From Bacillota bacterium (GTDB lineage: Bacteria; Bacillota; Limnochordia; DTU080), in contig DULU01000035.1 of NCBI GenBank assembly GCA_012840225.1, forward strand, positions 1 to 49,491: DNA of 49,491 nucleotides, read 5' to 3'. This document shows, one piece after another, positions 1 through 7,624 of the stretch. How positions within the stretch are numbered: position 1 is the first letter of the stretch; each line of letters starts with the position of its first letter. The translations under genes and the position numbers were made by a program. The notes below the pieces were generated by a model that was not told where the DNA came from, did not search any database, and saw only the letters and a list, made by a program, of their open reading frames with translations.

Positions 1-1
1 C

Positions 2-418
2 TCCCTGGACGAACTCCTGCGGCATTTCGTCGCTCCGGGAGCGGTGGTTTGCCGGGAAGCATTCCAGTTTATCCAGCCCTGGCTGGACGACAACCAGGTT
101 TTGCCGTCGACCGGTCCCGATCCCTTCCGGGATATGCCCCTGACGGGCGAAGAGAGAAAATGGGAGATATTGAAAGATATAATCAAGCCGGATACACCGA
201 ATATATATTGGCCTCGCTACCTGCGCAATTCCACGGAATTGATGTTCTCGGCCTCCGGTCAGTTCATAAAGCGGCTTTACCGGAGCTGGATCCGCTCCTT
301 TCGGGGCATCGGCCATTATTACCTGAATAAGTATACTGCCTGGTTCAACGTTTGCTGGCGGGATGCGGCCAAAAAGCTGAACATCCCGGGAAACAGGATG
401 TTCATACTGAAAAATTGA
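2..418 (+). CDS. C-terminal part of an unidentified protein (5' end outside window)
   Basis: The frame is open from the window edge to a TGA at 416-418 and gives about 138 residues with no stop, so the gene begins upstream. The visible part is rich in aromatic and basic residues (YWPRYLRNSTE, RLYRSWIRSFRGIGHYYLNKY) and ends KLNIPGNRMFILKN. I see no transmembrane segment or metal-binding motif and do not recognise the family. An ATG-like in-frame start near 44 would cut into sequence that reads equally well upstream, so I treat the gene as truncated by the window rather than short. The repeat-rich spacer that follows suggests it ends its transcription unit. Confidence 0.6.
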   Translation, partial: SLDELLRHFVAPGAVVCREAFQFIQPWLDDNQVLPSTGPDPFRDMPLTGEERKWEILKDIIKPDTPNIYWPRYLRNSTELMFSASGQFIKRLYRSWIRSFRGIGHYYLNKYTAWFNVCWRDAAKKLNIPGNRMFILKN

Positions 419-420
419 GA

Positions 421-532
421 CAAGGCTCCCCGTCGGTGTAAGGTCCTTGCCGGGGACAGGCTGCCGTTGTTGCAAGGACCCTGCCGGTGACGGGCTACCA
501 TTGTTGATACAAGGCTCCCGTTGGTGATGAGC
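421..532. repeat. degenerate short repeats with an inverted repeat
   Basis: Three imperfect copies of a CAAGG-(C/A)-(T/C)-CCC...GGTG unit begin near 421, 473 and 510. Between them lie two related units of the form GGCT(G/A)CC(G/A)TTGTTG. A perfect 9-base inverted repeat, GGTCCTTGC (442-450) and GCAAGGACC (472-480), can form a hairpin with a 21-base loop. No gene is credible here. It may terminate the upstream gene or be a decayed repeat family. Confidence 0.5.
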
Positions 533-615
533 AGCCGAAGTGGCTCGGTAGCCTGCCACCGGCGAGGGAGCACGGCTCTGCCCGGCATCACTGCAAACCG
601 AACAGAATCGGAGGA
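523..615 (+). other. possible structured RNA or multi-branched fold
   Basis: GGTGATG (523-529) can pair with CATCACT (586-592, one G-U). This closes a region holding AGCC/GGCT (533-536 with 542-545) and CGGT/ACCG (546-549 with 558-561) hairpins. A CCGA...TCGG hairpin and an AGGAG stretch follow, but the next ATG reads only two codons before a stop. The resemblance to a multi-helix RNA may be chance in GC-rich DNA. No known riboswitch class was recognised. Confidence 0.2.
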
Positions 616-647
616 GAGAAAAATGAGCTGAACCTGCCGTTCTTTGG

Positions 648-2057
648 TCAATAAAGCCAGGAGAAGTCTTGGACTTTACCCACCGTCAGCAGGGCGTTTT
701 TGATTACCTGGCATATCTCCTGCAGGCTTTCCGGGGTGGTGCCTTCACACCGGGTCACGATCTCCGGTTGGGTGTTGGAGGCGCGGATCACTCCCCAGCC
801 GTTGGGAAACAGCACCCTGACGCCGTCGACAGTGATCACTTCGTGGGTTTTCTGGAAATGCTTCACCAGATCAGCCACGGCCTTGAACTTGACATCATCC
901 GGGCAATGCACTCTGGTTTCCGCCGTGGAGTAATATTTTGGCAGCTTCCTCACTTCGTCGGCCAGGGTGACGCCTGGGCTATAATGGGAAAGGATGCGCA
1001 AGAGGCGGCCGGCAGCATAGAGCGCGTCGTCAAACCCGTAGAATTCGTCGGCAAAATACATATGACCCGACATCTCGCCGGCAAAGAGGGCGTTTATTTC
1101 CCGCATGCGGGCTTTCATCAGAGAGTGTCCGGTTTTCCAGAACTGCGGCTTGCCGCCCATGCGTTTCACTTCATCCACCAACACCTGGGAGCATTTCACC
1201 TCGATCAAGGCGTCGGCTCCAGGATGCTTGGCCAATATTTCCCGCCAGAAAAGGATCATCAACATGTCGCCGAACAGCATCTCGCCTTCATTATCTACCA
1301 CTCCCAGGCGATCGCCGTCGCCGTCGAAAGCCAAGCCGACATCGGCTTTATTCTCCACCACTACCCGCTGCAAGTCTGTCAAATTGGCTCTGATGGTCGG
1401 ATCCGGATGATGGTTGGGAAAACGCCCGTCCGATTCGCAGTAGAGAGGGATGACCTCGCAGCCCAACCTTTCCAGGAAGGGGACGGCGAACAGGCTGGTC
1501 GTACCGTTGCCGCAGTCTACGGCGACTTTCAGCTTTCGCGGTCCCAACATGATCTTGGAGAGCAGCATGTCGAGATATTTTGGGATGATATCCATCTTTT
1601 GCACCGAGGTTTTTCCGTCGTGGCTATGCAGGTGGTAGTGGCGGGGAGTCGGAGCCATTTCCGCCAGGTCGGCCAACTCCTGAATTTCCGCCCCGTGGAT
1701 CGTGCCCGGGCCCAAAGCGACTTTCAAACCATTATATTCTGCCGGGTTATGGCTCGCCGTCAGCATGACGCCGGCATCTATATCAAGGTAATGAAGAGCA
1801 TAGTAAAAAGCCGGGGTGATGACGATACCGATATCGATCACATCAATCTCCATACAGGTTAAACCTGAAAGCAAAGCTTGGTGTAGTTCCTGGCCGGTTA
1901 ACCGGTTATCCCTCCCGACTATGGCTTTCTTGCGTCCAGCTTTCTTAAAGTATTCACCGCAAGCATAGCCGAGGCGCCAAGCTACCTCCTCATTTAATTG
2001 ATCCGGCACCGTGCCGCGAATGTCGTACTCCCGGAAGATCGATCTATCCAAGCTCAT
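648..2057 (-). CDS. phosphomannomutase / phosphoglucomutase
   Basis: This is a cytoplasmic alpha-D-phosphohexomutase that interconverts hexose 1- and 6-phosphates and supplies mannose- or glucose-1-phosphate for sugar nucleotides. The 469-residue length is normal for the bacterial PMM/PGM group. The four family landmarks are in order: the phosphoserine loop GVMLTASHNP (about residues 97-106), the Mg-binding loop FDGDGDRLG (about 244-252), the sugar-binding GEMSGH (about 328), and the C-terminal phosphate-binding RASNTQPE. The start is supported by AAGGAG nine bases upstream of ATG 2057. It lies 158 bases downstream of the histidine kinase on the same strand, with a palindrome between. PMM versus PGM specificity cannot be read from the sequence. 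Confidence 0.93.
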   Translation of the reverse strand: MSLDRSIFREYDIRGTVPDQLNEEVAWRLGYACGEYFKKAGRKKAIVGRDNRLTGQELHQALLSGLTCMEIDVIDIGIVITPAFYYALHYLDIDAGVMLTASHNPAEYNGLKVALGPGTIHGAEIQELADLAEMAPTPRHYHLHSHDGKTSVQKMDIIPKYLDMLLSKIMLGPRKLKVAVDCGNGTTSLFAVPFLERLGCEVIPLYCESDGRFPNHHPDPTIRANLTDLQRVVVENKADVGLAFDGDGDRLGVVDNEGEMLFGDMLMILFWREILAKHPGADALIEVKCSQVLVDEVKRMGGKPQFWKTGHSLMKARMREINALFAGEMSGHMYFADEFYGFDDALYAAGRLLRILSHYSPGVTLADEVRKLPKYYSTAETRVHCPDDVKFKAVADLVKHFQKTHEVITVDGVRVLFPNGWGVIRASNTQPEIVTRCEGTTPESLQEICQVIKNALLTVGKVQDFSWLY

Positions 2058-2132
2058 GCTGTTGCAGCTCCTTTCACCGACAACCTGAACAAATAATAAA
2101 ACCTAAAGCTACGCTTGCATTTTTCGTTACCT

Positions 2133-2150
2133 GGAAAGGATATCCTTTCC
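2133..2150. promoter_or_regulatory. 18-base perfect palindrome upstream of the phosphohexomutase
   Basis: GGAAAGGATATCCTTTCC is exactly self-complementary with no loop, so it looks more like a dimeric repressor or activator site than a terminator. It lies about 75 bases before the mutase start. Two smaller palindromes, ACAATTGT and GCTTAAGC, lie within the next 60 bases. A regulatory role is inferred. Confidence 0.4.
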
Positions 2151-2215
2151 TTTTGCCCGCTACCTCATACAATTGTTAAACTGTTTAGCCGCTTAAGCCG
2201 CCTATCCTCTTCTGC

Positions 2216-4000
2216 CTAACCCTTCTGTCTGACCACCGATCCGGACGGCACACAAGTGAAGAGCCAATCCGGCCGGTAGAGAGGGAGGATGACGTGCAGG
2301 GAAGTGCCGCTATAGTCGCTTTCGGCAAAAATGTGGCCGCCATGGCGGTTGATGATGTCCCTGCACCTGAAGAGACTCAACCCGATGCCGCCGGGCCCTT
2401 TTTGATTGGCTACGTTGGAAGCCCGATAGAAGCCTTCGAAGATCCGCTCCAACTCGCCTTCGGGGATGCCTATTCCTTCATCGTGCACGGTGAGGACGGC
2501 TTCATTGGTGGTAGGCCGCAGGATGACGCGGATGGGCGTATCAGGATAGGAGTATTTAAGGGCGTTGTCGATTATGGAAGAGACAACCTCCTCCAGGCGG
2601 GCTGCATCGCCCAGGACATGCAGGACATTATTGTCCAACTGCACCTGGAACCTGTCGGCGTTTTTCTGCAAATAGGGTTCCAGGGCATGTTGTACCACTT
2701 CCACCAGGTTCACCGGCTCTCTTTTGATGGCGGTATTTTGATGCATGGAAAAAGCATTCAATACTCCATCCAATAGGTAGGATAGCCGGTTAATCTCATT
2801 ATCTATACGATCAGGCAGGTCGATTATGGATAAACCTTTATCTATGCGGCGCTTCATCAGGGCGCATAGGGCTTTGAGAGCGGCCATGGGGTTGCGCAGT
2901 TCGTGGGCGGCCACCTGGAGGAATCTGATGCGGTCCATCTCCATGTTTTCGATGCGCTCGGCCATATAGTCTATGGTCTCGCCCGCCGCCGCCAGATCAT
3001 CGTCGCCACGCAATCCGGTCCGGGTGGAGAAGTCGCCGTGGGCGATGGCCACAGCTGCCTGGCGCAGGCGGGAAGAGCGGCTCAGGATGGAGAAGGCATA
3101 AGTCGAGGAAACGGTGTAGGCCAGCATAATCAAAAGGATGAGGATCAGGACCTGCCGCAACATATCGAATCTTACTTCCCGCAACACTTGGTTCACCGGG
3201 GAAGAAGCGTAGGCCACCCAGCCGGGCAGGGAGACCGGTACGATGGCGGCCACCCAGGCGGTATCGGCATCGCTGGTATATAGCCTATGCTTCAATACCG
3301 TCTCCCCGTCTGATATGGCTTGTCGCTCGGCCGGATCCAGCTGGAAGTGAAGGCGCTCAATGGGCACTATGCCGAAGGAGCCGGCACCTGTCCTATGGAT
3401 CGGAAGCAAGGCCGCTTCCAGGGCGTCAGGATCAATTTCCGCCACCACCACGCCGTGGAATTTGTCCTCAACGATCAAGGCTTGCCATACGTAAAGCAGG
3501 AAGCCGGCGCCTGCCCCGGCTTCCGCACCGGCTTCCGCACCTGCTTCCGCGTCCGCCTCGGCCGGACCCGGATCCGGACCCACGACCAGGCCGTAGTGCT
3601 GCTCCTCTTCGGCACCCACCACCTCTACCGCCTCGCCATCCAGCCAAGTCAAATGGCGGAGGGGATACAGCATGTGCTGATCCTCATCCAAAATAAGGCT
3701 TCTGTCCGCCGCATCGAGGTTGCCTTGAACGATAGCCAGGCCGACGATATATTCATAATCCCAGAGGCAAGCGATGTAGTTGGCAAAGGTAACCCCGACG
3801 GTTTGCGCCAGCTCCAGGCTTGAGTTCAGCTCCAGCTGCAGGCGCTTCTCCTGGCTTTGGTAGATATTGACGAGGTTGTTGATGACAAAAGGCAGCAAAG
3901 CCAATGTCACAAGCAATAGCAGTTTTACATGAGAACTGGTAAACCTATATGGATGTAGTTTTAATTGATATCTCGCCACCAAATACACCTTGATTGCCAA
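2216..4000 (-). CDS. membrane-bound sensor histidine kinase
   Basis: A two-component sensor that autophosphorylates a histidine and would pass the phosphate to a response regulator. A first membrane segment (LLLLVTLALLPFVINNL, about residues 28-44) is followed by a 230-residue extracytoplasmic region, a second membrane segment (LILILLIMLAYTVSSTYAF) and a HAMP-like linker. The HisKA H-box AAHELRNPMAAL comes next, then an HATPase domain with N-box DNALKYS, G1 box DEGIGIPEGE and G2 box GPGGIGLSLF. All catalytic boxes look intact. The sensor region contains an odd tandem Ala/Glu/Gly tract (repeats of AEAG near 3520-3570) absent from ordinary sensors. No response regulator is adjacent, so the kinase is an orphan here. 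The signal is unknown. Confidence 0.93.
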   Translation of the reverse strand: MAIKVYLVARYQLKLHPYRFTSSHVKLLLLVTLALLPFVINNLVNIYQSQEKRLQLELNSSLELAQTVGVTFANYIACLWDYEYIVGLAIVQGNLDAADRSLILDEDQHMLYPLRHLTWLDGEAVEVVGAEEEQHYGLVVGPDPGPAEADAEAGAEAGAEAGAGAGFLLYVWQALIVEDKFHGVVVAEIDPDALEAALLPIHRTGAGSFGIVPIERLHFQLDPAERQAISDGETVLKHRLYTSDADTAWVAAIVPVSLPGWVAYASSPVNQVLREVRFDMLRQVLILILLIMLAYTVSSTYAFSILSRSSRLRQAAVAIAHGDFSTRTGLRGDDDLAAAGETIDYMAERIENMEMDRIRFLQVAAHELRNPMAALKALCALMKRRIDKGLSIIDLPDRIDNEINRLSYLLDGVLNAFSMHQNTAIKREPVNLVEVVQHALEPYLQKNADRFQVQLDNNVLHVLGDAARLEEVVSSIIDNALKYSYPDTPIRVILRPTTNEAVLTVHDEGIGIPEGELERIFEGFYRASNVANQKGPGGIGLSLFRCRDIINRHGGHIFAESDYSGTSLHVILPLYRPDWLFTCVPSGSVVRQKG

Positions 4001-4097
4001 TCTTGGAAAACACTGTTCACCTGTCCGGCAGGATTTCCTTTAAATTAGGTACGGCAGGATAAATAATTTCGGCATTGAAGTGGAATCCGGATAATAT

Positions 4098-4125
4098 TGA
4101 TGAACCGGAATTGTGATGAACCGGA
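4098..4125 (+). repeat. 12-base direct repeat at the murB translation start
   Basis: TGATGAACCGGA occurs at 4098-4109 and again at 4114-4125, four bases apart. The second copy supplies the GGAGG ribosome binding site used by murB. It looks like a short tandem duplication that created alternative starts. Confidence 0.5.
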
Positions 4126-4139
4126 GGCCGGTCCGCATT

Positions 4140-5186
4140 ATGCCTGAGATACATGAGCATGAGCTTTTGCCGTTTCAATATGACTTTGATTTAACCGATT
4201 ACAACACATTTGGTTTTGCGTCCATCGCCGAGCGTTTTGTCCGGCTGCATCAACCGGCCCAGGTGCCGGCCTTGTGTAGGCGGTGCCGGAAGGAGAAGTG
4301 GCCGCTTTTGATATTGGGTGGCGGCAGCAATCTGGTGTTGGCCGACCGCATCCCGGGTGTGGTGGCCCGGATGGAAATACCCGGCCGGCAGGTGGTAGGG
4401 GAAGACGGCGACATTGTAAAAGTGAAAGTGGCTGCCGGGGAATCCTGGGCGGACACTGTGGAGTGGGCGCTGGCCGAGAACCTTTTCGGCATGGAGAATT
4501 TAGCCCTGATTCCCGGCACGGTGGGAGCGGCGCCGGTGCAGAATATCGGCGCCTATGGCATGGAATTCCAGGACACGGTGGGTTTTGTGGAAGTGTATGA
4601 CCAGCTGGAGGAGCGTTTCACCTGCCTGTCCAAAGAGGAGTGCGCTTTCGGTTATAGGGACAGTTTGTTTAAGTCGGGGGAGCCCGGGCGCTACATCATC
4701 ACGGCCGTGGAATTCCACCTATCCAGGAAACCCCGGCTGAGGCTGGGTTATGCTTCTCTGGAAAAAGAATGCCGGGAGTTGGCCGGTGGCAGGGAGATCA
4801 CTCCCCATCACCTATATGAAGCCGTGTGCCGCTTGCGCCGGGCCAGGCTTCCGGAAACATTTACCTACGGCAATGCCGGCAGTTTCTTTAAAAACCCCGT
4901 GGTGTCGGTCGCGAGATTCAAGGAGTTGGCGGCGAAATATCCCCAGTTGGTGGCTTTTCCTGATAAGGACGGCTACAAGCTCGCCGCCGGCTGGCTGATA
5001 GAGCAATGCGGCTGGAAGGGGAGGCGCTGGAAGCAGGTCGGCGTATATGAAAAGCAGGCTCTGGTGCTGATAAACTGCGGCGGGGGGCACAGGGCTCAGA
5101 TTGAGGAGTTGGCAGCGGCTATTCAAAAATCGGTGTGGGAAAAATTCGGCGTCACCTTGGAGCCCGAGCCCAGGTTTTATCCTTGA
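4140..5186 (+). CDS. murB: UDP-N-acetylenolpyruvoylglucosamine reductase
   Basis: MurB reduces UDP-GlcNAc-enolpyruvate to UDP-MurNAc with NADPH and FAD, the second committed step of peptidoglycan synthesis, in the cytoplasm. The N-terminal FAD_binding_4 domain has the NTFG entry and ILGGGSNLV loop, then IPGTVGAAPVQNIGAYG. FGYRDSLFK follows, and the C-terminal domain carries the GNAGSFFKNP catalytic-serine motif and LEPEPR ending. The FGYRDS insertion and the FFKNP form match the type I (E. coli-like) enzyme. I chose ATG 4140 because GGAGG lies 12 bases upstream and the NTFG motif is already fully included. GTG 4113 or ATG 4116 would add nine or eight residues. It is divergent from the histidine kinase and followed after 23 bases by the LarA-like gene. 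Confidence 0.93.
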   Translation: MPEIHEHELLPFQYDFDLTDYNTFGFASIAERFVRLHQPAQVPALCRRCRKEKWPLLILGGGSNLVLADRIPGVVARMEIPGRQVVGEDGDIVKVKVAAGESWADTVEWALAENLFGMENLALIPGTVGAAPVQNIGAYGMEFQDTVGFVEVYDQLEERFTCLSKEECAFGYRDSLFKSGEPGRYIITAVEFHLSRKPRLRLGYASLEKECRELAGGREITPHHLYEAVCRLRRARLPETFTYGNAGSFFKNPVVSVARFKELAAKYPQLVAFPDKDGYKLAAGWLIEQCGWKGRRWKQVGVYEKQALVLINCGGGHRAQIEELAAAIQKSVWEKFGVTLEPEPRFYP

Positions 5187-5209
5187 GGGAGCATGGAGAG
5201 TGAGGGAGC

Positions 5210-6643
5210 ATGAAAATGGGCACGAAGCGTACCTTTATTGAATATGGCGACGGCCGGATGGATATCGAGGTGCCCGCCGGCGCCACGGTTTTAACCTGGG
5301 ATGATCTGCGCCGGGACCCGCCGGCCGTCGATCCATATGCCGCCACCAGACAGGCCCTGGACCACCCTCTGGGCATGCCGCCCCTTAAAGAGCTGGCCAG
5401 GGGGAAGAAAAAGGTGGTGATCGCCTTTCCCGACCGGGTGAAGGGGGGAGCGCAACCGACGGCGCATCGCCGGGTGAGCATTCCCATGATCGTGGGGGAC
5501 CTTTTGGCCGCCGGGGTGCAGAAAAAAGATATTACTTTGATCTGTGCCGTGGGCCTGCATCGCAAGAACACCAAAGCGGAGCTGGACTGGTATCTCGGTC
5601 CGGAGATTGTCGATGAGTTTTGGCCCGATCGCCTGCTGATGCATGATGCCCACGACCCGGAAGGCATCGTCAATTTCGGCTATGATGAGATGGGCAATGT
5701 GGTGGAGATGAACCGCAGGGTGGCCGAAGCCGATCTGGCCATACTTATCGGCCATGTGCAGGGCAATCCTTACGGCGGTTACAGCGGCGGGTATAAGATG
5801 GCGGCCACCGGCCTCACCACCTGGCGCTCGATTGCCTGTCATCATGTGCCGGAGACCATGCATCGTCCCGACTTCCTCCCGGTCAACACCACGAAGAGCC
5901 GCATGCGCCACCAGTTCGACTCTATCGGCAAAGCTATGGAAAAGGCCATGGGCCACCGGTTTTTCATGTGCGACGCCGTGCTGGGCACCGACTCCCAGCA
6001 GCTGGGAGTGTTCTGCGGCGTCGGGGAGTTGGTGCAGGAGGAAAGCTGGAAGCTGGCGGAGCAGCGCACCAATGTATATTTGGATATCGGGGACAAATAC
6101 GATGTTATGGTTTTCGGTGAGCCCCGCACCTTTCACTACGGCCCCGGCATGGGCACCAACCCCATCCTGATGCTGCAGGCCATAGGCTCCCAGGTGACCA
6201 GGCACTTCGATGTTTTCCGGGAGAACGGGGTCATCATCTGCGCTTCCATATGCGACGGCTGGTTTAACGATGCCTGGTTCCCGTCCTACCGGCCCCTTTA
6301 CCATAAGCTGCAGACCATCTGCGATTTTGCCGAGGTAGGCCGCTTTGCCGAAGAGTTGGCCAATGATCCCGAACTGATATACAAATACCGCTACGCTTAT
6401 GCCTACGCTCCGTTCCATGCCTGCTCCATGGTGTCCATGGGCGGGGTAGCCCTGAAGAACACTTCGGCCATTTTTATTGTCGGAGCCAGGGAACCGGGAT
6501 ATGCCCGGGGCATGGGGTGCATTCCCACAGACACCTTCTCTCAGGCCCTGAAGCTGGCGGAGAAATATGTGGGGAAAAACCCCCGCATCCTGGTGTTGCC
6601 CGAAGCCTTCCTCAAGGTGGCCGTGCACTTGAGAAAAGGCTGA
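5210..6643 (+). CDS. LarA-family (nickel-pincer lactate racemase-like) protein
   Basis: The 477-residue product belongs to the LarA/DUF2088 superfamily, whose founder racemizes lactate with a lysine-tethered nickel-pincer nucleotide. Recognisable elements are the N-terminal phosphate-binding FPDRVKGG, the AVGLHRKNT histidine segment, HDAHDPEG, and GNPYGGYSGGYKMA, which contains the lysine that should carry the cofactor. A histidine cluster ACHHVPETMH follows. By my own alignment from memory, the second catalytic histidine of lactate racemase, just before the GxSGGxK loop, is replaced by Asn (GNPYGG). That makes another 2-hydroxyacid or polyol substrate likely. No LarB, LarC or LarE gene for cofactor synthesis is in the window. 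The start may be ATG 5210 or 5216, both behind GAGGGAG. It is co-directional with murB and convergent with neuB. Confidence 0.8.
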   Translation: MKMGTKRTFIEYGDGRMDIEVPAGATVLTWDDLRRDPPAVDPYAATRQALDHPLGMPPLKELARGKKKVVIAFPDRVKGGAQPTAHRRVSIPMIVGDLLAAGVQKKDITLICAVGLHRKNTKAELDWYLGPEIVDEFWPDRLLMHDAHDPEGIVNFGYDEMGNVVEMNRRVAEADLAILIGHVQGNPYGGYSGGYKMAATGLTTWRSIACHHVPETMHRPDFLPVNTTKSRMRHQFDSIGKAMEKAMGHRFFMCDAVLGTDSQQLGVFCGVGELVQEESWKLAEQRTNVYLDIGDKYDVMVFGEPRTFHYGPGMGTNPILMLQAIGSQVTRHFDVFRENGVIICASICDGWFNDAWFPSYRPLYHKLQTICDFAEVGRFAEELANDPELIYKYRYAYAYAPFHACSMVSMGGVALKNTSAIFIVGAREPGYARGMGCIPTDTFSQALKLAEKYVGKNPRILVLPEAFLKVAVHLRKG

Positions 6644-6665
6644 GCCGGCCCGGCGGCAGGCGAGG

Positions 6666-7550
6666 TCATAGAGCGATAAACTGTTTCAGCTTTTGCCGCT
6701 GTATCACCTCGACCGGCAGGAGTACTTCCGGCTTAGGCTGCAGCGCTTTCCATACATTGCCCACATCACGCACCAGGCGGCGCAGGCCGTCGGGCTCAAG
6801 CGAGGCGGCGTGATCGGTGCCTTTCCAGGTGCGGTCCAGAGTGAAATGGCGCTCGATCCACTCCGCACCGAGGATCATGGCGGCAATGTCGGCGGCAATG
6901 CCCAAATGATGGCCGGAGAAGCCGATCCCTTTTACCTGGTCGCCGTAGGTTTCCTTGAGACGCCTGATTTCCAGGAGGCACAGATCCTCGAAGGCTACCG
7001 GATAGCCGGAAGTGCAGGCATAGAGCACCGTATCGGCCAGGCGCCCATGTTTATCAAGCAAAGAGATGATCTCTTCTTCTTCTTTTCTGGTGGTCATCCC
7101 CAGGGAGACATGCAGATCGCCGCCAAAATCCGTGCACAGAAAGGCCAGCATTTTAAAGTGCGTGTTGCAGGCCGAGGGGATTTTGATCATGGTGGGTGCC
7201 AAAGCGGTGATCTGCCGGGCGCTGGTCATGTCCCAAACGCTGGTGCTGTATAACACTCCGCAGGCGGTGCACAGCTCCATCAGCCGCCGGTGAGCCCCGA
7301 TATCCAGCTCCAGGGCTTCCCGATGCTTCCCGTAGGTATCGCCGTAGGCATTGCTCGGTACCGGGTGGGGCGCCGCATACTGTTCCGGGGTCAAAGATTC
7401 CCGCGGGTACCTTTTCTGGAACTTGACCACATCCACCTTGCAGGTGGTGGCGGCCACCTCTACCATCGCTTCCGCAGTGGCCAACTCCCCACGATGGTTG
7501 CATCCTATCTCAGCGACAATATATGGAGGTCTCGAATTTTTCATTTGCAT
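6666..7550 (-). CDS. N-acetylneuraminate synthase family protein (NeuB-like)
   Basis: A NeuB-type TIM-barrel enzyme that condenses phosphoenolpyruvate with an N-acyl hexosamine to form a nonulosonic acid (sialic, legionaminic or related). The signature segments are AEIGCNHRGELATA near the N-terminus, VKFQKRYP, KIPSACNTHF, and GFSGHHLGIAADIAAMILGA followed by IERHFTLDR and GTDHAASLEP. At 294 residues it lacks the C-terminal SAF (antifreeze-like) domain that usually brings NeuB to about 345 residues. It therefore belongs to a shorter subgroup or has lost the domain. It lies 74 bases after the neuA-kdsC fusion on the same strand, probably one operon. No NeuC-type epimerase is nearby, so the donor sugar cannot be deduced. 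Confidence 0.88.
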   Translation of the reverse strand: MQMKNSRPPYIVAEIGCNHRGELATAEAMVEVAATTCKVDVVKFQKRYPRESLTPEQYAAPHPVPSNAYGDTYGKHREALELDIGAHRRLMELCTACGVLYSTSVWDMTSARQITALAPTMIKIPSACNTHFKMLAFLCTDFGGDLHVSLGMTTRKEEEEIISLLDKHGRLADTVLYACTSGYPVAFEDLCLLEIRRLKETYGDQVKGIGFSGHHLGIAADIAAMILGAEWIERHFTLDRTWKGTDHAASLEPDGLRRLVRDVGNVWKALQPKPEVLLPVEVIQRQKLKQFIAL

Positions 7551-7624
7551 CCTGCCGATCCTTTCTATTACACTCAGGTCTGGTGATCAAACCGTTCCGC
7601 TAGTCACATCGTTCCGGGAAGGAA

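Noticed and set aside
319-651. A 110-codon minus-strand frame starting at the mutase stop codon
   Set aside because: It reads through the repeat-rich spacer and the 3' end of the first gene, and has no ribosome binding site of its own.
669-1862. A 397-codon plus-strand open frame opposite the phosphohexomutase
   Set aside because: The minus strand carries all the motifs of the mutase. The plus frame has no recognisable domain and is a GC-driven shadow.
5291-6628. A 445-codon minus-strand frame opposite the LarA-family gene
   Set aside because: It is His/Gly-rich with no family signature, while the plus strand is clearly LarA-like.
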